64,000 nucleotides of DNA from Breviolum minutum Mf 1.05b.01 (taxonomy: Eukaryota; Sar; Dinophyceae; Suessiales; Symbiodiniaceae): positions 372,001 through 436,000 of the forward strand of contig DF239147.1 of NCBI GenBank assembly GCA_000507305.1. The letters run 5' to 3'. Of the stretch, positions 44,653 to 55,699 are shown one piece after another. The translations under genes and the position numbers were made by a program. Position 1 is the first letter of the stretch. Each line of letters opens with the position of its first letter. The notes below the pieces were generated by a model. The model saw nothing but the letters and a program-made list of their open reading frames with translations. It was not told the DNA's origin and made no database searches.

Positions 44653-44810
44653 ATTTGAGTGGACAGAAAAATGGATAAGCGTTGAATTTCTTAAATGATG
44701 TTGAGCAAAGTTGGGGAGAACGAGCATGGTAAAAACATGCTTGCTGAGCCATCTTTTTTCCCGTGAAACTGAAGTAATTCCCAGCAATTTGCTGGTGAGT
44801 CCAGCCATTC
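44653..44810 (-). CDS. probable exon, 52 codons
   Basis: Very good acceptor GGTCTTCATACCTCACAG|, 1-nt lead, NGWTHQQIAGNYFSFTGKKM then AQQACFYHARSPQLCSTSFK then KFNAYPFFCPLK, donor CTCAAAT|GTAGGC. A second minus frame over the same bases is also open. The 45-46 kb flank has nothing clear. Confidence 0.45.
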
Positions 44811-46116
44811 CTGTGAGGTATGAAGACCAAGTTGGAAATCCCAACAGATTTTCAACTACAGAGTTTCGTTTAGCATAAACGCCTATTAATAGATCATCTT
44901 GGCTCACCTATCAAGAATTACGGACCGTGCAACCAAACTTCATCAAAATACCATGACCTCAAAAATATTGATATATACACCCCTGAAAACTATCATGACT
45001 CATGACCATGGAAATTCACCATATACATCTTCAAATGGTTGTGTTTCCATTGTCATGTTCGTGTATCTTGTTGAATCCCCTTTAAAGAAAAAACACCTGC
45101 AAAAGTCTACTCAACATCCCCACCGGTGCCTCATCAATCTCATCACTTGTTTCACCAAATACATGGGGTATATAGTCATAGCTAGTGGTTGGAAAAACCC
45201 ACATTAAAAAAAAAAAACAGCGAGGAAATCTTCCCAAAAATAGATGAGAGAAAAAACATGTAACCACCGGCTATTAGATCACTAGGTAGAACGTGGGAGT
45301 AAATGCCAGTGAATTAAGTTCATGGTGGATCAATATCCTGGGGAAAGCGCCATTTTTTTCTGTTCCTCAAAATCAGCACCCAAAAAACACTGGCTTGTGT
45401 TGAAAATTCATTATCGGGTAGGTTCATTCTAGGCAAAGGAACATGCACACCACGAAAAAGATTATGCATCCTATTAACTGCCATTAGAAGTCTGGAAGTG
45501 TCCAGAAGTAGATGGATTACTGCACTGATTGTGTTGTTGCTCGATCACCTTCCAATTGGCAAAAACAAATAATCGCATATGAGTCGCATATGTATAACAC
45601 ACGTGGCTTTCTTATCTACCCCCTGGATGGATATCAATCACTTTGCCGGTGGTCCTGGGACCAATGGCCATCAATAGAGCCCAAAAATCATCCAAAGGTT
45701 CATCTTTTCCACCATTATCCCTTCATCAGGTCTTATTGATGCCTGGATGGCACTGGGTGGTTGGGCATAGACTCCCATCATATGAAGTTTGACCAATGGC
45801 AACTTGGTAAAACCCTATGGGGCTGAATCGGTCCTAAGGCTTTAAGGGAATCCCCTTCCGCACTTGCCATCTGTCTCAGCCAAACAAATTCACAGGAAAT
45901 AAAAGCAATGACTCTTCGGGTCTCTCGCTACAACGTTCTAAATAGTTCCCGACTAAACATCCCGCACCACTGAACCACTTCTTAAGGCAACAGTGGCTCC
46001 TTGTTTGGAATCAAGTCGATACTAGTAGATGGTATCAAATGGTATCAGCAACACCTGTTTTCTTTCAGCCAAACCAAACCCTGCAGTTTTTTTGGAAGGT
46101 AAAATTCCCATCCTTT

Positions 46117-46258
46117 TTTTCCCCGTCTCTTACACGGGCTGTTTTTTTTCTCCTTGATCCATCGCGCAAAGAACTCAGCACTACAACACCCTGCAGCACC
46201 GTGGGTCCGAAGCCAGTCTGATGCCTGGTGCAGCTGCAGAACTCGTGGAGAGAGAAAT
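46117..46258 (-). CDS. possible exon
   Basis: Minus strand after acceptor GATTTCTCTCTCCACGAG| reads LQLHQASDWLRTHGAAGCCS then AEFFARWIKEKK. The upstream bases contain a direct repeat of AAGGATTATGAT. Good composition; the donor is not clear. Confidence 0.4.
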
Positions 46259-46329
46259 CCATCGTAGTGGGGAGAGGTATCATAATCCTTAAAGGAATCA
46301 TAATCCTTGAAGGCCACCACTACGTTAAT

Positions 46330-49300
46330 AATGAATCAAATCTAAAATCAGTATATTATGATGGCATATAGTTACATATATCTAATCATCTATATGCAAA
46401 CCACTTTTGTAGGTGACTGGTCTAGAGCTTCAATCAAACCTTTTAGGGGAGGGATATGATGACCATCCAAAAATGGCCAAACCCGAATTTCCTGACCCCT
46501 TGAACAGCCAGGTAGTGAACATTTTGTTGAGGTAGAAATGAAATACTGATGGATTTTGGTGCGACTAGTCCCGAGAACCTCATAGACTAATTCGTTATGA
46601 CCTGTTTGGGGGATGGTTGAGTGACCCTTTGGAAAGGTAAAGTGACCTCCAACGATCGAGAATCAAAAGGTCATTTTGAATCACTTGGTTCTGCTGATGT
46701 CTATCGACCCAAACTTTGTAATTTTGGAGATTCGGGTGCTCTTCCCAGAAGGGCAACAGCCACACAAATCAAAATTGAAAACACTCAAAAATTCAAATAA
46801 GTTTATAGATGACCAGTTCGAAGAAGTGTCATGTTCACAAAAAAAGTCATGCACCAAAAGGCCGTAAGGTGTTGTTTTGTTTCAGAAAAAAAAACAGAAT
46901 GATTTATCACCGGCCTCCCCCAATGTCCCTCACTATAATTTGGCTGAAGTCAGAGCACCCCAACTCATTTGACTTGTAGTGTTTGTCTGCCTGGATTGGA
47001 AAAAAACACCAAACCCCCCATGATTTTGCATAAACAATACCTCTTTGACTGACCATGCCTCATGGATTCATGGATGATTTACCATCAACAAAAATTCAGA
47101 AGCTTCCCTTGGGCCAAAACAAAAGATGCTCCGGAACCAAACCACCGACGTCTTTTGACCGCCACGGAACGGGGCAAGCTTTTACCCACCAAAAGCCGCC
47201 ACCGACTTCATCAAAATAAGATCCTTTCTACCGGCAGAAAATTGATGGGCGCAACTCTTCACTTGGTAAATTGATGGACAAAAATTGGTAAAACCAAAAA
47301 ACAACAGGGTGTGCTTTTGGCTGCTGAAAGTCACCTTTTTGGCACTTTGGGTGGGATTGATTTTTTTTGTATGCTATAATCCGGGAATCCCAATGAAAAA
47401 TCCCATGCAAGAGGGTTGTCAGGTCATATAGAAGGATTCACCTAAAACATTCACAGAGTTGGAGAATTGATAGTCTGATAGCTGGCCCTTTCTACACAGT
47501 GACACTTTCGATTACTATCTGGCAAGTGATCAACCCGCAGTTGCTCATTTGCTCATTTATTTAGTTAGGAAAATATAGCCATCTTTTGCTCATTTTGCTC
47601 ATCACAAAGGACCAGCCAGCTATGTTAGAACACCAAACAAAATACATCAACCGATTGAGTTCTTCATCCTGAATTCTTCCTGTAAGATCTCAATAACTCT
47701 GAACCTCAGACTCATCTCCACCGTCTCTGGTCTTGTTACCAAGGACAAGCCGGGTTTAAAAAGAAGATCCCTAATAAGGCCTGGGGCACTTGGAGAGGGA
47801 AACAGTACCTTTTGCTCCTTCAACAAAATGGCCTCACTTAGGGAGCAAAGGTTCCGAAAGCCGCATAGCCCAAGAGCTCTAAACGACCAATGGCATCTGT
47901 AGAATGATTCTCAAAGCCGTAGGTACAGACCAAGACCTGAACTGTTTGTGCATGATCAGTTGGACAAACATATCATAGACAGTATATAGACAGCACATAA
48001 ACAAGTGGGATCTACATCTATATATCAATATGTAATTATATATGGCTATGGCTATGGCTCAAAATCATGCTTCCAAAAAATGGATCATGATCATTCGAGA
48101 TATTCAATAGCGGTCAAATTTTGGAGGGAGCTTGCAACCTATTTCCTGCAATGTGATAAACATGCAAGCGCCAATGATTGGGGTGAGATAAGACTCAAAT
48201 TATAAGGATTCCAACTGATAGTTTCCAAGAAGAGTTGTGGGCTCTGTTGCCGTTCTTTTGAAATCTTGTTTTGCTGAGCTCTTTTCGCACTTTGTAGCAA
48301 CATGGATCTAGAAACGGAGCATCATTCAAAACTGGATCAATGTGAATGTCTCAAAATTAAATTAAGGAAACCTAAAATCCATAGCCATGGAGGAGTCTAT
48401 TGGGACACTATACAGTGATTTCTAAGCTTTCCAACATGGAGACACAACCAAAGAAGAAACGTTTGGATCTCTTTCCATCAACATGTGTCGCAAGAAGTCG
48501 TACATGTCTGCAAATAAGAGTATCAAACATTGCAAAGCAACATGTTTCTTACAGAAAGTTTAGAAATTGCACTGGCACAGTGCTCACATATTGAAGTACT
48601 TTTGGGCGCTATGCTAGTCTACCTTTGGCATCTGTACCATCCATATTCTTAACAAAGAATCAATCAACTCTGCTGGGAGGAAGTGTTGTGTAGAAATATG
48701 CTCCCATTCAAGTATTGTTTTGAGTGTAAGAATCATGATTCACGACTTTTCAACTCAAAACAATACATAAATATATCTACATACAGAAAACACACATGGT
48801 ATACGTATAATATATACATGTTACATATAGATTTGAGATTCAGGAATGTGTCAAGAAACACTACTGTACAGCAGGTTTGCCTGCAACACATCTCTATACT
48901 CATTGAAGCAAAAAAACAAAATGGTAAAAATGAGTAAGGTTCATTTGGTTGGGGTTTGGCGGCATTGTGATGGGTAAATGTGATAGGTAAATGACTCTGA
49001 TTTCTCAAACTTTTCAAAATCTTCGACTTGCAATTATCTTCAGTAAATTGATTTCCCTGCCAAAGCCCACCACCCCCATCATACCACCCCAACAGCTGCT
49101 ATCCGTCAATCAATCCGAAAGACACAACCAACCTGTTGCTGCATGAGAAGATCTTGGCTTCCATCTAAGACTTGGCTCCTTGGGGTACATGATTTCTCCG
49201 ATGACTTTCATCCCCGGATCCATTTGGGTATTTCCCCTAATGGTGGGTTTCCCCCAAATCATCCCATCTTTAATAGGGTTTTCCATTATTTTCACTATCC

Positions 49301-50426
49301 ATTTTGGGGTATCCCTTATTTTTGGAAACACCCATTTGAAGATGGATGGATTTTTTGAGACCATTCGTGACGGTGTTTTGTTTCAAACCAAAAGTCCTGG
49401 ACACCCCAGAGAAAATAATTTTAAATAGTAGCTTTGGTATGTTTCTGGTTACAACCCACTCCCCAAAGTATGTGCAACTTTCATCAAAAACAACAAGCAC
49501 ATATTTGTTGTCCTAAAATCAACAGGTTTTATTATAGAACTTTTCCTAGCAAACATATCTTGAATCGCTGACTGGGAAATATGTGGTACACATCTGCAAG
49601 GTGATGAGCTGGAAACAAAAAAAACAGGTTCAGTCCCTAGTTGTGTTGTTGTAAGTTAGTTGGTTGCTCTCATGTATAAGAACTTAAAAACCGAACCAAA
49701 AAGGAACAATAAGCGGTTTTCCAACCAAACTTACCCTGTAAATCTGTGTGTCTACCTATCATTATATCATTAACCAACGCATAATTTTGGGTTCAAGTGC
49801 TTGAACACATGAAATGGGGAAACCCGAAACCCACATGACATCGATTAGTAAAAACAACAGAAGTGCAAACAAAATAAATGAATGCCAATTTTATTGTAAT
49901 CGAGATATAAATAATATGTTGCATGTTTTACACATCCATGCGTAAAAAAATCAATATGTACTGTATATCAAATTGCCCAGCACGACATCGAAACAATCTG
50001 TTTCCCAAGGAACTCAGCATGGTTCACGAACATACTCAGCAAATCTATCCGTGACATACCTCAAACAAAACAGGGTCGTTGGATGTAGTCATGGCTCCCA
50101 GTACAGTGCTTCAACAATCACAAAATTGTCATCGTTTCGCCTCAATACTTGGAGGAGAAACATAGAAAAATAATGAAAACACGCATTGGTGTTTATCCTT
50201 TAATGACTCCAAAGAACGAAATTTCCCCCCAAAAAAAACATGGTACCTGAAGAACACAACAGGTACCATTGACAACAGGCAGGCTGGTGGTTTCTGCAGG
50301 GGTCCAAGGTGATGGAAATTAACATTGCAACCCCAACAAACATGTTTCTTCACTATGATGCTTCCAATATTCATATTCAAAAACTCGATGATTGATCCAA
50401 CATACCTCTGAATTGCTCAAAACGTT
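46330..50426. other. largely non-coding AT-rich stretch
   Basis: No exon I can support. It contains a foldback-like pair at 47473-47625 (TAGCTGG arms), tandem GGCTATGGCTATGGCT at 48044-48060, and a repeat-like segment at 49200-49350 (CATTTTGGGGTATCCCTTA) with a diverged relative at about 11046-11075. Confidence 0.5.
50240..50269. other. 10-bp perfect hairpin
   Basis: ATGGTACCTG / CAGGTACCAT with a 10-nt loop. Could fold as a stem in RNA; no function implied. Confidence 0.5.
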
Positions 50427-50536
50427 TACCCCCCCAAAGTTCAACATAGACCCTGAAAAATGCTGGTTAGAAGACTACTTTGCTGGTGGGTCCGGGTAAC
50501 CTTTTCAGGTGCGAACTGCTAAACTTCGGGAGAGTA
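50427..50536 (+). mobile_element. 110-bp foldback MITE, family F1
   Basis: The left end TACCCCCCCAAAGTTCAACA pairs with the right-end reverse complement TACTCTCCCGAAGTTTAGCA. The core ACCCTGAAAAATGCTGGTTA then GAAGACTACTTTGCTGG and the inner arm GGTGCGAACTGC match F1. Confidence 0.7.
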
Positions 50537-51252
50537 ACTACATCTATTCCTTCAATTCTGTCAATTCTACACCCAGCCCGTTGAAGCCAAACCGAGATAC
50601 CACTCGAACGCTGAGCAGAATCCTTAGGGAGAGATTCGGTGATGACCAAAATGGGGAAGATGTGAATTACAAAAAGCAACGCTACGAAATTGTTCCATTA
50701 TACTGGTTGGTTAATAGGGATCCTTAAAAATTGGTTACTGTTTTGAATATATATCATCCCTCCATTAAGCAGGGTAGTAGAAACCCCTAACATTAAGCTA
50801 AACAACCACAAGGTTTCTTTTACGCTGTCTTCACTGTCTCATGTTGGTTCTTCGGTGAGGAAAAAAACAAATCCCGGGGAAGGTGGATTCCGATGACTTT
50901 ACGTTGCTTCCGCTGAACTCTGATGGTGTTTTCATGTGTTTTTGATACCTCAAACAACTCCGAAAGACTCAGATGTGTGGGGATCGGATAGGGTTATTAA
51001 ACAAAAAAAACGTATAAAAGGGGTTGTTCTTTCATAGTCCCCTTCTAATGGGGGATTGTATAGATCAAGAAGTTCAGAATGAAGCACCCTTTGCCGAATT
51101 ATTCTGTGAGTACTCATGACTTTCGGTTGGGTCGTTGGCTACACCCCTGGAGTTCTCAAAATGAACACCCACTTTTTCCGGTCACTTTTTCCGCTCCGTT
51201 CAATGCACTCGGCAGACTGCAGAAAGCACTGGCCCCTTCCAAAGTGACCTCC

Positions 51253-52620
51253 TCAAATGTCAATGGACCTGAGTGCATTGACTTTCTTGTACACCGCCTG
51301 CTCTTCCTGGAGTAATGCTTCCGATAACTTCCAAGATTCACCGCGGATTTGTACTGCAAGACATTGTGTCCAGAATTGAATGCATTCGGAATTAGGGCGT
51401 ATGTGGTACACCCGACATGGCATTTCAGCAACAGCATACATTCCTTGGAGAAACCTCGACAAAGAATTTGTTCTGGTCACGAAAGTTCCTTTCTTCGGTG
51501 TATCATTGTGAGTTGACCACCGTTTTGTACTTTTGCTGTAGCTCAAAACTGGCAATTTAGAATTTTCATACAACGCATTTAGCTGAAACCAAGACACCAA
51601 TTGCACTTCGGCAGTGCTGTCCAAGATGTTATTCCACCACTCCAAAATGCGCCCATGAGCATCAATTTGATACCGAAGCGGCAATGGAGATATGGTTGGT
51701 AGTCTCCCTACTGCAACGATGTCTGATTTGGTTATTCTTGCTGTGTGTGGTGCTCTGTCTTCTTCTTGTTCTAGAACCTCAGGCTTTTCACGAACTGCTT
51801 GCTTTCCAACTTTTACAATTGTTGTATGGATGGCTTCTCTCAATGTGTGTATTATGCTAATTTCCTTTTGAAGTTTATTCCAAAGTGTCCAAATATGCGG
51901 TTGGTTGAATACAGCATGTGTTGCGATTGCATCTGCTGCTGCATTTCCTTTACAACACCAAATTTCTTCTTCTGTTTGCAACTTGTCTAAATCTTGGTGG
52001 CTTACTACTTTTGCAATTACTTCTATTTGGCTTCTAAGACGACGTGCTAAGTCCATTAGAGGCTGCCACAAATCTGCATCTTTTTGGTTTGGCTTTATGT
52101 GACAATCTTTTGCGACGAATTTTGCAAATCTCTTGAAAACCAGATCCTTGTCTATGGCAAAAGAAACGCCGTTTTTGGTGCTGATTGCAAACTCACATGC
52201 TGATATAAGAGCAACGATTTCTGCTCGAACTGCTGTTTGGACGATCCCTGGCAATACTCCACTTGACAACGGTTGAATGTTTTGGTTGGACAATGTTCCT
52301 ACTGCAACCCCCCACGAAGCTAATTTGCTGATGGGGCTCGTTGGTGCACGACAGCCACCATCTGTGAACATCCAGATTGGTTCATTTCCAGCTTGAAAAG
52401 GCTCATGCTCTACTGTGTTGATGTCAAGTGCTGATAGTTCCTTTTGAAAGCTTCTCAGCGATGGTGGCTCTGGCATCCACCCATGAACACACACGGCTAA
52501 GTCAAGGCCTTTGATTTCTTGGATCTGCTCTTCTGTGAGATGTTCTCTGCATTTGTGAAAGGTTTTGCATTCCCAATGGCGGTGTAGTTGGCTGTCTGGT
52601 TCTCCACAATGTTTACAATT
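51253..52620 (-). CDS. LINE fragment: zinc knuckle, RNase H, C-terminal domain
   Basis: Same frame as the RT segment, separated from it only by the TAA at 52621-52623. Directly after the stop comes a CCHC-like motif, CKHCGEPDSQLHRHWEC (52567-52617). About 70 residues later comes a complete type-1 RNase H: Asp in FTDGG, Glu in AVRAEIVAL, Asp in FAIDKD, His in VSHQD and Asp in GNAAADAIA. About 220 more residues of unknown role follow before TGA at 51253. All four acidic catalytic residues are present. Confidence 0.85.
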   Translation of the reverse strand, partial: NCKHCGEPDSQLHRHWECKTFHKCREHLTEEQIQEIKGLDLAVCVHGWMPEPPSLRSFQKELSALDINTVEHEPFQAGNEPIWMFTDGGCRAPTSPISKLASWGVAVGTLSNQNIQPLSSGVLPGIVQTAVRAEIVALISACEFAISTKNGVSFAIDKDLVFKRFAKFVAKDCHIKPNQKDADLWQPLMDLARRLRSQIEVIAKVVSHQDLDKLQTEEEIWCCKGNAAADAIATHAVFNQPHIWTLWNKLQKEISIIHTLREAIHTTIVKVGKQAVREKPEVLEQEEDRAPHTARITKSDIVAVGRLPTISPLPLRYQIDAHGRILEWWNNILDSTAEVQLVSWFQLNALYENSKLPVLSYSKSTKRWSTHNDTPKKGTFVTRTNSLSRFLQGMYAVAEMPCRVYHIRPNSECIQFWTQCLAVQIRGESWKLSEALLQEEQAVYKKVNALRSIDI

Positions 52621-54598
52621 TTAATGGGTCTCTCTTTTTTGTTTGGCAAAATAGTCTTGGGTGAAGAATGTTCCATTTAAGGATGTGCGCAACAAAGCTT
52701 GTTCTTCAGCTGACCACTTTTGCATGCCACTAGTGGTGATAATGGGGCACGTGTGGTGCAATCCCTGAAGAGTTTTCCTATGTGCACATAATGCTTTCAC
52801 CCTGTCTTGCCAACCCTGTATTGAGCGATTTCTTAGTTCTTGGGCTGAAGCTGCAAAAAGGTCTATTGAACGATTTTGATGGTCCAAGAAGACTGTCTGC
52901 TTATGCCACCGCCATCCAATTTGGTAAAATCGGTTAATGATGACACTACACGGTCCTGGTGCCGGTCGCAATTTTGTTCGTTCAACCACTCGACTAAAAA
53001 GATATGCTGCTGTCTCAGGGTTATGGATTTGTCTGAACATCATTACTGTTGAAATCAGTGCAAAGAATTGAGGGTCAGTTTTGGGGTTTTCAACCAACGA
53101 AAAATGCATTATCGCTGAAGTCCCTGACCTACTTCCCTTCAAACTTTTCAATGCTCCAGATCTCAATGGTACATAGAAGTCATCTGACAAATGGACTGAA
53201 TTTACTGCATGCAACACAAGTGGCCAAGCTTTTACCATAACGGCTCGAAGTTTTTGACTGTATGGGGCCAAAGAACGCGCAAGTTTTCGCCACAACGGTA
53301 CCATTTTTTCAGCCTTTTTTGTTATGGTAGAATTTGTTGGACACTGGCAGTATTGTAAATGTCCTCCAAGGTCTCTGGCCCACATCTTGACTAGCAAACC
53401 ATTTGACTTGAAAGCTTGTCGTTCAGTCGGGTCTATGCTCCACAAGTATGTCTTTTGGTTATCTATTTCAACATCCATTACTTGTGCGAAGTTCTGAAGA
53501 TGTTCTGGGCTTTCTTGGGTGGCTTGGGCTGACGGGCTTGTGATCTCAATGTTATCCACATACGACCACAGGGTAGCTTGGGTACTTTTATGTGCAACCC
53601 ATTGGTGACAAATTAGATTTGCTACCAACATAGCTGTTACACTAAGAGCATCACCTTCTGCATATCCCGTGCATGACCCCACCGGTGGTCCTACACTTCC
53701 TCTGATTTTGAACCTTCTGTGCATCTGGAACAGCGCTTGGTTCCAGGCTCTCAACACACTTGTCGACACACCCAAAGCTGTCATTGCTGCAAAGATTGGC
53801 TGTCTGGGAAGTAAATTGAAAGCCTTTACCAGGTCTATTACCGCTCCTGAGAGTTTGGAGCCACTTAACACTGCTTCTTCAATTTCCATTTGGACCCCCA
53901 TCCACACATGAGACGCCTGTTTCCCTGGCAAATTGCCAGTGCATGTGGCTGGAGATACATATTGGAGGTGTTGCAATATCTGTTTAGCCCTTATTGAACC
54001 CCAGTTACGGTATGCCACTGCAAACACTGTAATTGGTCTATACTCATTTGTTGTTTTCGCATGCATTACTTTTTCCAAAGATACTACGAATCCCACGACA
54101 AGTTGCTGTGGCCATGGTCGGCCGTCTTCAACTGCTTGAAGAATCTGCAATAGTTCATTGACTAAGTCTTTGGGCATACGAATCAAATCTTCTCTTGCCA
54201 TTGCGTCAGGGCCTGTGGCCGCCCGTTTTTTCTTCTTCTTTAACGACTCCATCCACTCTTGGTAGCTTATCGGCTGATAGTGCCAAGGTGGCGGCTTTGG
54301 CAATGTTGTTTGTGCAAACTCTATTATGGGCTCCCAGAATTCTACAGGGGTATTTCTGTGTTTATCCCATCTAGCTTCCCATGCTTTACCAAAACGATTG
54401 AAGAGATCCGTGAGGTCTCCGATGTACTGCTCTTGTTTTACTACATCTCCTATGTTGGCCCCTTGGACGGAGTCTACCCACAACTTATCTGGTTCTGCAT
54501 GGATAACGCTGGCTGTTCCATTTGGGAACACAACTGGTTGGTCTTCAAACCACTTGCATTCTGGGTCCACAACTATGGCTTGATCTTCATTATCCACT
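52621..54598 (-). CDS. LINE fragment: reverse transcriptase
   Basis: About 658 codons. Counting from the first residue after the frameshift: RT motif 1/2 region GPDAMAREDLIRM (129-141) and EYRPITVFAVAYRNWGS (185-201); motif A VIDLVKAFN with catalytic Asp255; motif B GYAEGDALSV (311-320); motif C SYVDNIE (345-351). Motif C has Asn in place of the second Asp of the usual x-x-DD. Thumb and connection sequence follows to the TAA at 52621. The frame is otherwise intact. Confidence 0.88.
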
Positions 54599-54599
54599 T

Positions 54600-55298
54600 C
54601 TATACGATTGTAGAGACATTTGTATCTACCAACGCTTGAATTGGCACAGGGGGTTCGTTTTTGAGATCTCTGAAGATAACATGTGGGTCATCAACACGTC
54701 TCTGCTTAGCTTTATGTACTCTTCTTTTGTTTAATTCAGCTTCATATTTTCTTAACACTTTTTGAACTTCTTCAAGGACGACTTTTGTGGTTTCAAGGTT
54801 CGGCGGCACCCGAGACAACTCGGGGAGATCTGGGTGATCTAGGTTTCTCCACCAAAGCTCAAAGCTGTTGCCATAGCCTGTTGCTCCTAAAATTGATTGC
54901 CAAAGCTGATCACGATGTACTGCTCTTGACGACTCAAAGTTATCTTTACAATTGGCTATTCTTGAATAGTTCATTAAGCGTCTTGTTTGCTTAAGCATTC
55001 TGACATGTTGTATGTCACTGCCATGAAATTCTGGTTGGATTTCATTTTCCCTGGCTGGTTTTGGTGTGGCTGAGAATTCTACTACCCACTTTACTTCAAG
55101 AGTCTGCCCTCTCCCTTTTTGACTTTCAAGCAATGTTGGTTTTGAATGCTCTTGCAATGTTTTGTCTATTCTTTCTTCAAATCTTTTTGACAAGTCACCG
55201 TACCATTCATTCATGTCTTCGAAGTTTTTGGTGGATGGTTCTTTTTCAACGATCACTGGAACATTTTTCCACTCAAACAGAGCAGTTCCCGTATCCAA
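54600..55298 (-). pseudogene. LINE fragment: linker upstream of RT
   Basis: 232 codons, acidic and helical (for example MNEWYGDLSKRFEERIDKTL), ending in TAG at 54600-54602. The RT frame begins in the next bases in a different phase, and the two peptide contexts read on naturally, so a 2-nt TA insertion next to GTATAG is the likely cause. The 5' end is limited by a stop at about 55306. Ancestrally part of one polyprotein with the RT. Confidence 0.7.
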
Positions 55299-55596
55299 GG
55301 CCCATTATGTTCAATTTCCAACTGCTAAGAAATGACGACCACAAACAAATTCACAAATCTAAATATTGGTTGGACAATTTTTTTGGGGAGCCTGATCCTA
55401 TACCTCTTTTTTTTGGGGGGGGGTACAAAAAACCGTTTGTTTCAACAACTGCGTGTTGAGGACTCCAAGTGTCCAAGGTTGAACTCAACACACGAGATTG
55501 CGCAGTGAAATTGATGTGCACCTGGGGAAAACTCTCGCAGGAACTGTCAGCGGCTGTAGCGGTCGGATAAGAAAAAATCTGAAAATGCCATTCCCG

Positions 55597-55699
55597 TATA
55601 GGATCCATGGAAAATGGTATACTGTATTTACCTACTGATTTACCATCAAAAATCCAACTATGAATGTAGGTGTAGATGTATACCATGCATGGATCCTAT
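55597..55699. mobile_element. 103-bp foldback element, family F7
   Basis: Arms ATAGGATCCATG (55597-55608) and CATGGATCCTAT (55688-55699), with inner GGTATAC / GTATACC. Similar arms occur at about 23992-24055 (ATAGGATCCATGTATTACG) and 44285-44350 (CCATGTACTACATATGG... CCATACATGGAT). Confidence 0.6.

Larger units (their letters stand above)
51150..55380 (-). mobile_element. 5'-truncated, disabled LINE retrotransposon
   Basis: A block of about 4.1 kb on the minus strand holding, 5' to 3', a linker region, reverse transcriptase, a zinc knuckle, RNase H and a C-terminal domain. The apurinic endonuclease expected upstream is missing. Only a possible remnant survives near 55300-55370 before homopolymers and unrelated sequence, so it looks 5'-truncated, as LINE copies often are. 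It carries at least one frameshift (about 54600) and one nonsense codon (52621-52623). The 3' end is not marked by a clear A-tail. I associate this arrangement with dinoflagellate LINEs. Confidence 0.85.
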
